This document shows positions 61,183 through 64,000 of a stretch of 64,000 bases of DNA, piece by piece. The notes beneath the pieces were generated by a model, which saw only the letters and a list, made by a program, of their open reading frames with translations, had not been told where the DNA came from and made no database searches. The first letter of the stretch is position 1, and the number at the start of each line of letters is the position of its first letter. The translations under genes were made by a program, and so were the position numbers. Source of the DNA: CBDFGQ01 sp965247295 (GTDB lineage Bacteria; Chloroflexota; Dehalococcoidia; Lucifugimonadales; JAGWBF01); assembly GCA_965247295.1 (NCBI GenBank), contig CBDFGQ010000004.1:186001-250000 (forward strand), in the 5' to 3' direction.

Positions 61183-62181
61183 TCACCAGCCGCCCCGGGC
61201 CAGGAAATCCACCGTTTCTCTCGTAGCGCCCGATACGATGGGCGCCGTGACCCCTGCGTCCACGTATTCGTGCAGCCTGGCCCGGACAACATCCTCGTCT
61301 CCGTAGCACCCCAGGCTCTCGGGTAGCTCGTCAGGAATGAGCCTGGCGGCCTCCATCGCCCGCTCCTGGGTGGCGGGCCAGGAGACGATGGCCTTTATGC
61401 GCTGGGCAAGCTCCGGGTCGACCTCCGTCGGTCCCTCTATATGAGGCTGCTGCGCCAGGTAGAGGGCCAGACGCGGTTTGGCCTCCTGGAGCAGCCCCTT
61501 CTTGTCGCGGCTCAGCTTTACCGGAAGTATCTTCATCCTTTGGACATGGTCCAGGGAGCGGCCCGCGGACTCGGCGCCCTCACGCACCTGCTCCACTGCC
61601 CTCCGGGTGGCGGCAACGGTGTGGTTGCTGTTCAGGATCACGCCGTCGGCGATGCGGCCCGCCAGGCGTAGCATCTGAGGTCCCACCGCGCCGATGTACA
61701 CCTTAACGTCGTGGGGGCGGCTGCCACCGTGGTCTAGGAACAGGTCCTCCATCTGCACGTAGTCGCCGCGATAGGTAACCTTCCCCCTCATCGACAGGAG
61801 CAGGCGCACCGACTCGACGACCTCCCTCATGGCGCCAAGGGCCTTCCGGCGCTTCACCCCCACCCGGGTAGCCAAAGGCTCCCACCATGCGCCCAGCCCC
61901 ATGACGACCCGGCCAGGGGCCAGCAGGTCCAGGGTGGCGAAGGTCGATGCCAGCAGGGCGGGATTCCGGGTCCACAGGGGCAGTACCGCCGACCCTACGC
62001 GGATCCGTTCCGTGGCGGCCGCGTAGACCGCCATGGGGCCTATGGCATCGGCCACCAGCCGCGTTTCCAGGACCCACACTGAGTCCACCCCCACGCGGTC
62101 GGCGTGCTTGGCCAGCTCCACGTCCCGTCGCACATCGGTACCGTTTAGCATCAGGCCGAAAGGCGCCGGGAGTTCCGGCAT
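61183..62181 (-). CDS. LLM-class (F420-dependent-like) oxidoreductase
   Basis: A second luciferase-like oxidoreductase, 332 residues. DVELAKHADRVGVDSVWVLETRL opens the barrel; RIRVGSAVLPLWTRNPALLASTF, GRVVMGLGAWWEPLATRVGV and KVYIGAVGPQMLRLAGRIADGV follow. This pattern fits F420-dependent methylene-tetrahydromethanopterin-reductase-like members rather than true luciferases, though cofactor choice cannot be proven. ATG 62181 is preceded by GAAGGAGAG. It is 64 bp upstream of the other monooxygenase gene, so the two may be cotranscribed. Confidence 0.92.
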   Translation of the reverse strand: MPELPAPFGLMLNGTDVRRDVELAKHADRVGVDSVWVLETRLVADAIGPMAVYAAATERIRVGSAVLPLWTRNPALLASTFATLDLLAPGRVVMGLGAWWEPLATRVGVKRRKALGAMREVVESVRLLLSMRGKVTYRGDYVQMEDLFLDHGGSRPHDVKVYIGAVGPQMLRLAGRIADGVILNSNHTVAATRRAVEQVREGAESAGRSLDHVQRMKILPVKLSRDKKGLLQEAKPRLALYLAQQPHIEGPTEVDPELAQRIKAIVSWPATQERAMEAARLIPDELPESLGCYGDEDVVRARLHEYVDAGVTAPIVSGATRETVDFLARGGW

Positions 62182-62312
62182 CGCGCTCTCCTTCCGTTGA
62201 GGATCAGCCGAGTCTGCTCACTAGCCCCTTCGGCCCTCTTGGTGGTCGATTGCCACGGCGGTCTCTGAACGCCAGCGGGAGAGGGGTTGGGGGCGAGGGC
62301 TACAATCCACCG

Positions 62313-63665
62313 CTACGGGACTATGCCCGGGGACCAGGCGGGTTGGCCATCGGTGTCTCCCGTGTTGAGAGTGAGACGGGTCTGGCCCGTTCCATCGGCG
62401 TTCATCACGTAGACCTCATAGGCGCCGTCCCTGTTGGATTGGAAGGCTATCTTGCTGCCATCGGGGGACCAGGCGGGAAAGAGATCATCGCCGGTGCTGT
62501 TGTTGGTGAGGTTCTTCTGATTCGTGCCGTTGGTGTTCATCAGGTAGATCTCCCAGTTGCCGTCCCTGTAGGAATTGAAGGCGATCAAGTTGGTCGGGGA
62601 CCAGGCCGGGTAAAGGTCACTTTCCGGGACGTCTGTAAGGCGGAGCAGGCCGGTGCCGTCTGCATTCATCGTATAAATCTCGTTAGGTCCGGCTCTGCTG
62701 GTGTAGAAGGCGATCTTGCTACCGTCAGGGGACCAGGAGGGCCAGTAGTCGGTGCTGGAGTGGGTGGTGAGGCGGGTCTGCTGGTCGCCGGTGGAGGTCA
62801 TCACGTAGATCTCCCAGTTGCCGTGTCTATGGGAGGCGAAGGCTATGCGGCTGCCATCGGGGGACCAGTCGGGGTAATAATCGTGGAAGGGGCTGTTGGT
62901 GAGGTTGGTCTGGTCGGTGCCGTAGCGGGTCATCACGTATATCTCGGCGAAGCCCTCCCTCTCCGAGTGGAAGGCTATCCTGGTGCCGTCGGGAGACCAG
63001 GCAGGACCAAAATCGTAAGAGAGATTGTTGGTGAGGCGGGTGGGGTTAGAGCCGTCGGCATCCATCATGTATATCTCGTTCTCATACCGCGTATCACCGG
63101 TGCCGTCACGTGTGGAGGCGAAGGCGATGCGGGAGGGTCCCGGGTCGGTGGCCCTGAACAGGATGGTGGTGGACTTGGTGCCGGCGGCGGTCGGCGGTAT
63201 CCTGAGCCCCAGGTAGCCACTTACCGTGTCTCCTGTAACACCCGGGGCCTCCAGCCGGAAGACATTGTCAAAGGCGGGCTTCAGGTCGCCGGCCGTGGGG
63301 CCAAAGAGGGGAACGATCTGATCCCCTCCGTCGCCCGTCACGAAGACCAGAAGGGGACCGGTGGAATCGTTTTTTATTTCGAAGGGCCCCCTGACAGGCA
63401 CTGGGCTACGGCCGAAGTCGTCCCTGTCCACCGTCCCGAAGTTAAGGGAATCGCCACTGTTGATGGGGGTTCCACCGGCCGAGAATACCAGGATGTTGTC
63501 GCCGGTGGTGCTTACGAGGACGTTCCCCGTGAGTTTGTTCACATCGGACACCAGGTGCGTAGCGTAGATGGCGCTGGCGGCCAGGAGCATCATCGCCGCT
63601 ACCAGCAATATGACCCCTTTAATTAGCTTGCCCCGAGTGAATCGAAGGGTCAGGATGTGTCTCAT
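62313..63665 (-). CDS. Membrane-anchored TolB-like beta-propeller protein
   Basis: A 450-residue exported protein. A basic N-terminus and one transmembrane anchor (VILLVAAMMLLAASAIYA) are followed by a ~120-residue module (VLVSTTGDNILVF, SLNFGTV, GPFEIKNDS) and then six PD40/TolB repeats of the form PAWSPDGSKIAF-x-S-x-R-x-G-x-x-EIYVMNADG-T. These fold as a beta-propeller, probably binding other envelope or extracellular proteins. The N-terminal module resembles that of the lectin gene at 31.8 kb, indicating a shared surface-display design. ATG 63665 is preceded by a G-rich GGGGGGAACAGAC. Confidence 0.9.
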   Translation of the reverse strand: MRHILTLRFTRGKLIKGVILLVAAMMLLAASAIYATHLVSDVNKLTGNVLVSTTGDNILVFSAGGTPINSGDSLNFGTVDRDDFGRSPVPVRGPFEIKNDSTGPLLVFVTGDGGDQIVPLFGPTAGDLKPAFDNVFRLEAPGVTGDTVSGYLGLRIPPTAAGTKSTTILFRATDPGPSRIAFASTRDGTGDTRYENEIYMMDADGSNPTRLTNNLSYDFGPAWSPDGTRIAFHSEREGFAEIYVMTRYGTDQTNLTNSPFHDYYPDWSPDGSRIAFASHRHGNWEIYVMTSTGDQQTRLTTHSSTDYWPSWSPDGSKIAFYTSRAGPNEIYTMNADGTGLLRLTDVPESDLYPAWSPTNLIAFNSYRDGNWEIYLMNTNGTNQKNLTNNSTGDDLFPAWSPDGSKIAFQSNRDGAYEVYVMNADGTGQTRLTLNTGDTDGQPAWSPGIVP

Positions 63666-63689
63666 GTCTGTTCCCCCCGATAGCTGTTC

Positions 63690-63855
63690 CGCTTCGTGGG
63701 TGCCATTTTGAACCTACCCAGACTCAAGAGTTCCAGTTCTAGGTGGCTTCAGCCGTCCAGCACCAGGTCGCCCATTATCTCTCCGATCACGCTAGAGAAC
63801 CTAACTAAGATGCCAGATTTTTGAAGAAATAGCCAGGACGCTTCGTGGGTGCCCC
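63690..63855. repeat. Direct repeat pair downstream of a hydantoinase-like gene
   Basis: CGCTTCGTGGGTGCC occurs at about 63690-63704 and again at about 63839-63853, just after the stop of the partial gene at the right edge. In the intervening ~135 bp a minus-strand frame reads VIGEIMGDLVLDG then stop (ending near 63752), which recalls the tail of DadA-type FAD oxidoreductases and may be a relic. No intact gene. Confidence 0.4.
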
Positions 63856-64000
63856 TCAGTTTGGCAGAACCTGGGGAACGAACCGCCCCACTCCCGGCGC
63901 CTTTGTAAGCTTACCACTCTCCAGGAGCACTTCACCACCTAGAAGGACGGTGGCCACCCGTCCCTTTATGCGCCATCCCTCGTAGGGGGTGAAATCGGCG
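63856..64000 (-). CDS. Dihydropyrimidinase/hydantoinase/dihydroorotase-type amidohydrolase (C-terminal 47 codons only)
   Basis: The frame enters from the right edge and reads ADFTPYEGWRIKGRVATVLL, GGEVLLESGKL, then GRFVPQ before a TGA at 63858-63856. The segment S/D-x-x-PYEGW-x-x-K-G followed by V-x-x-G-x-V-x-x-x-x-GK-L and G-x-GRF is the conserved C-terminus of cyclic amidohydrolases (hydantoinase, allantoinase, dihydroorotase). The catalytic part lies outside the window, so the exact member cannot be named. It fits the nitrogen-scavenging character of the neighbourhood. Confidence 0.8.
   Translation of the reverse strand, partial: ADFTPYEGWRIKGRVATVLLGGEVLLESGKLTKAPGVGRFVPQVLPN

Noticed and set aside
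63690..63855. Tail of an FAD oxidoreductase (VIGEIMGDLVLDG) as a real gene
   Set aside because: Only about 18 codons are recognisable and upstream frames are closed; at most a relic.

Overview
The window is a GC-rich (roughly 60% or more by eye), gene-dense bacterial segment of about 60 protein genes with no rRNA, tRNA, CRISPR array or transposase that I could find. The gene set suggests a Chloroflexota bacterium of the Dehalococcoidia/SAR202 type. The pointers are luciferase-like flavin monooxygenases, SDR and aldo/keto reductases, a PF20091-type hydrolase, MFS and ABC scavenging systems, Pro/Thr-rich lipoproteins, LamG and beta-propeller surface proteins, and dispersed inverted repeats starting TGTCATTCTGA. 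This placement is inference.

Layout. 1-4.7 kb: branched-chain amino acid genes ilvC (cut by the window edge), leuA, leuC, leuD. 4.8-11 kb, minus strand: moaA-rnhA-moaC, an ITPase, a bifunctional FBP aldolase/phosphatase, and an acyl-CoA mutase whose active site reads as isobutyryl-CoA mutase. 11.2-16.5 kb: a small membrane protein, a thioredoxin-like lipoprotein with an in-frame TGA, DUF951-pyrF, an isochorismatase-like hydrolase, sfsA and an EndoIII-like glycosylase. 16.4-19 kb: a thiamine operon with consensus promoter, TPP riboswitch, terminator, a chimeric transporter gene, tenA and thiD. 20.2-26.3 kb: sufBCDSU plus a second sufU-like gene. 26.3-35 kb: peptide-type binding protein, flippase-like membrane protein, tatD, a small metal-binding-like protein with in-frame TGA, LysR, a frameshifted lectin gene, and a geranylgeranyl-reductase-like gene with in-frame TGA. 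35-45.5 kb: DUF1802, aldo/keto reductase, pyruvate phosphate dikinase, a glycine-betaine ABC transporter, transporter relics and a cation antiporter. 46-64 kb: catabolic and scavenging enzymes (SDRs, aldo/keto reductase, amidase, copper amine oxidase, ureidoglycolate lyase, amidohydrolases, two luciferase-like monooxygenases), MFS and CBS proteins, a beta-propeller protein and a partial hydantoinase-like gene.

Main discovery. Three unrelated genes within 23 kb (11643-12701 +, 30145-30465 -, 33612-34763 -) are each split by a single in-frame TGA. In two of them the TGA falls exactly on a family-conserved cysteine (the first Cys of the thioredoxin CxxC and the Cys of the KxCGGG motif of geranylgeranyl reductases). 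In the third it falls at the second ligand position of a heavy-metal-associated (HMA)-like motif. Each TGA is followed, 16-24 nt downstream, by a small hairpin whose apical loop has G in its first two positions, as in bacterial SECIS elements. The simplest reading is three selenoproteins, so this organism should carry selA, selB, selC and selD elsewhere. Other notable items are an ABC ATPase fused in frame to the tail of a substrate-binding protein under the TPP riboswitch, a mutase with the Phe/Gln isobutyryl-CoA signature, and several gene relics.
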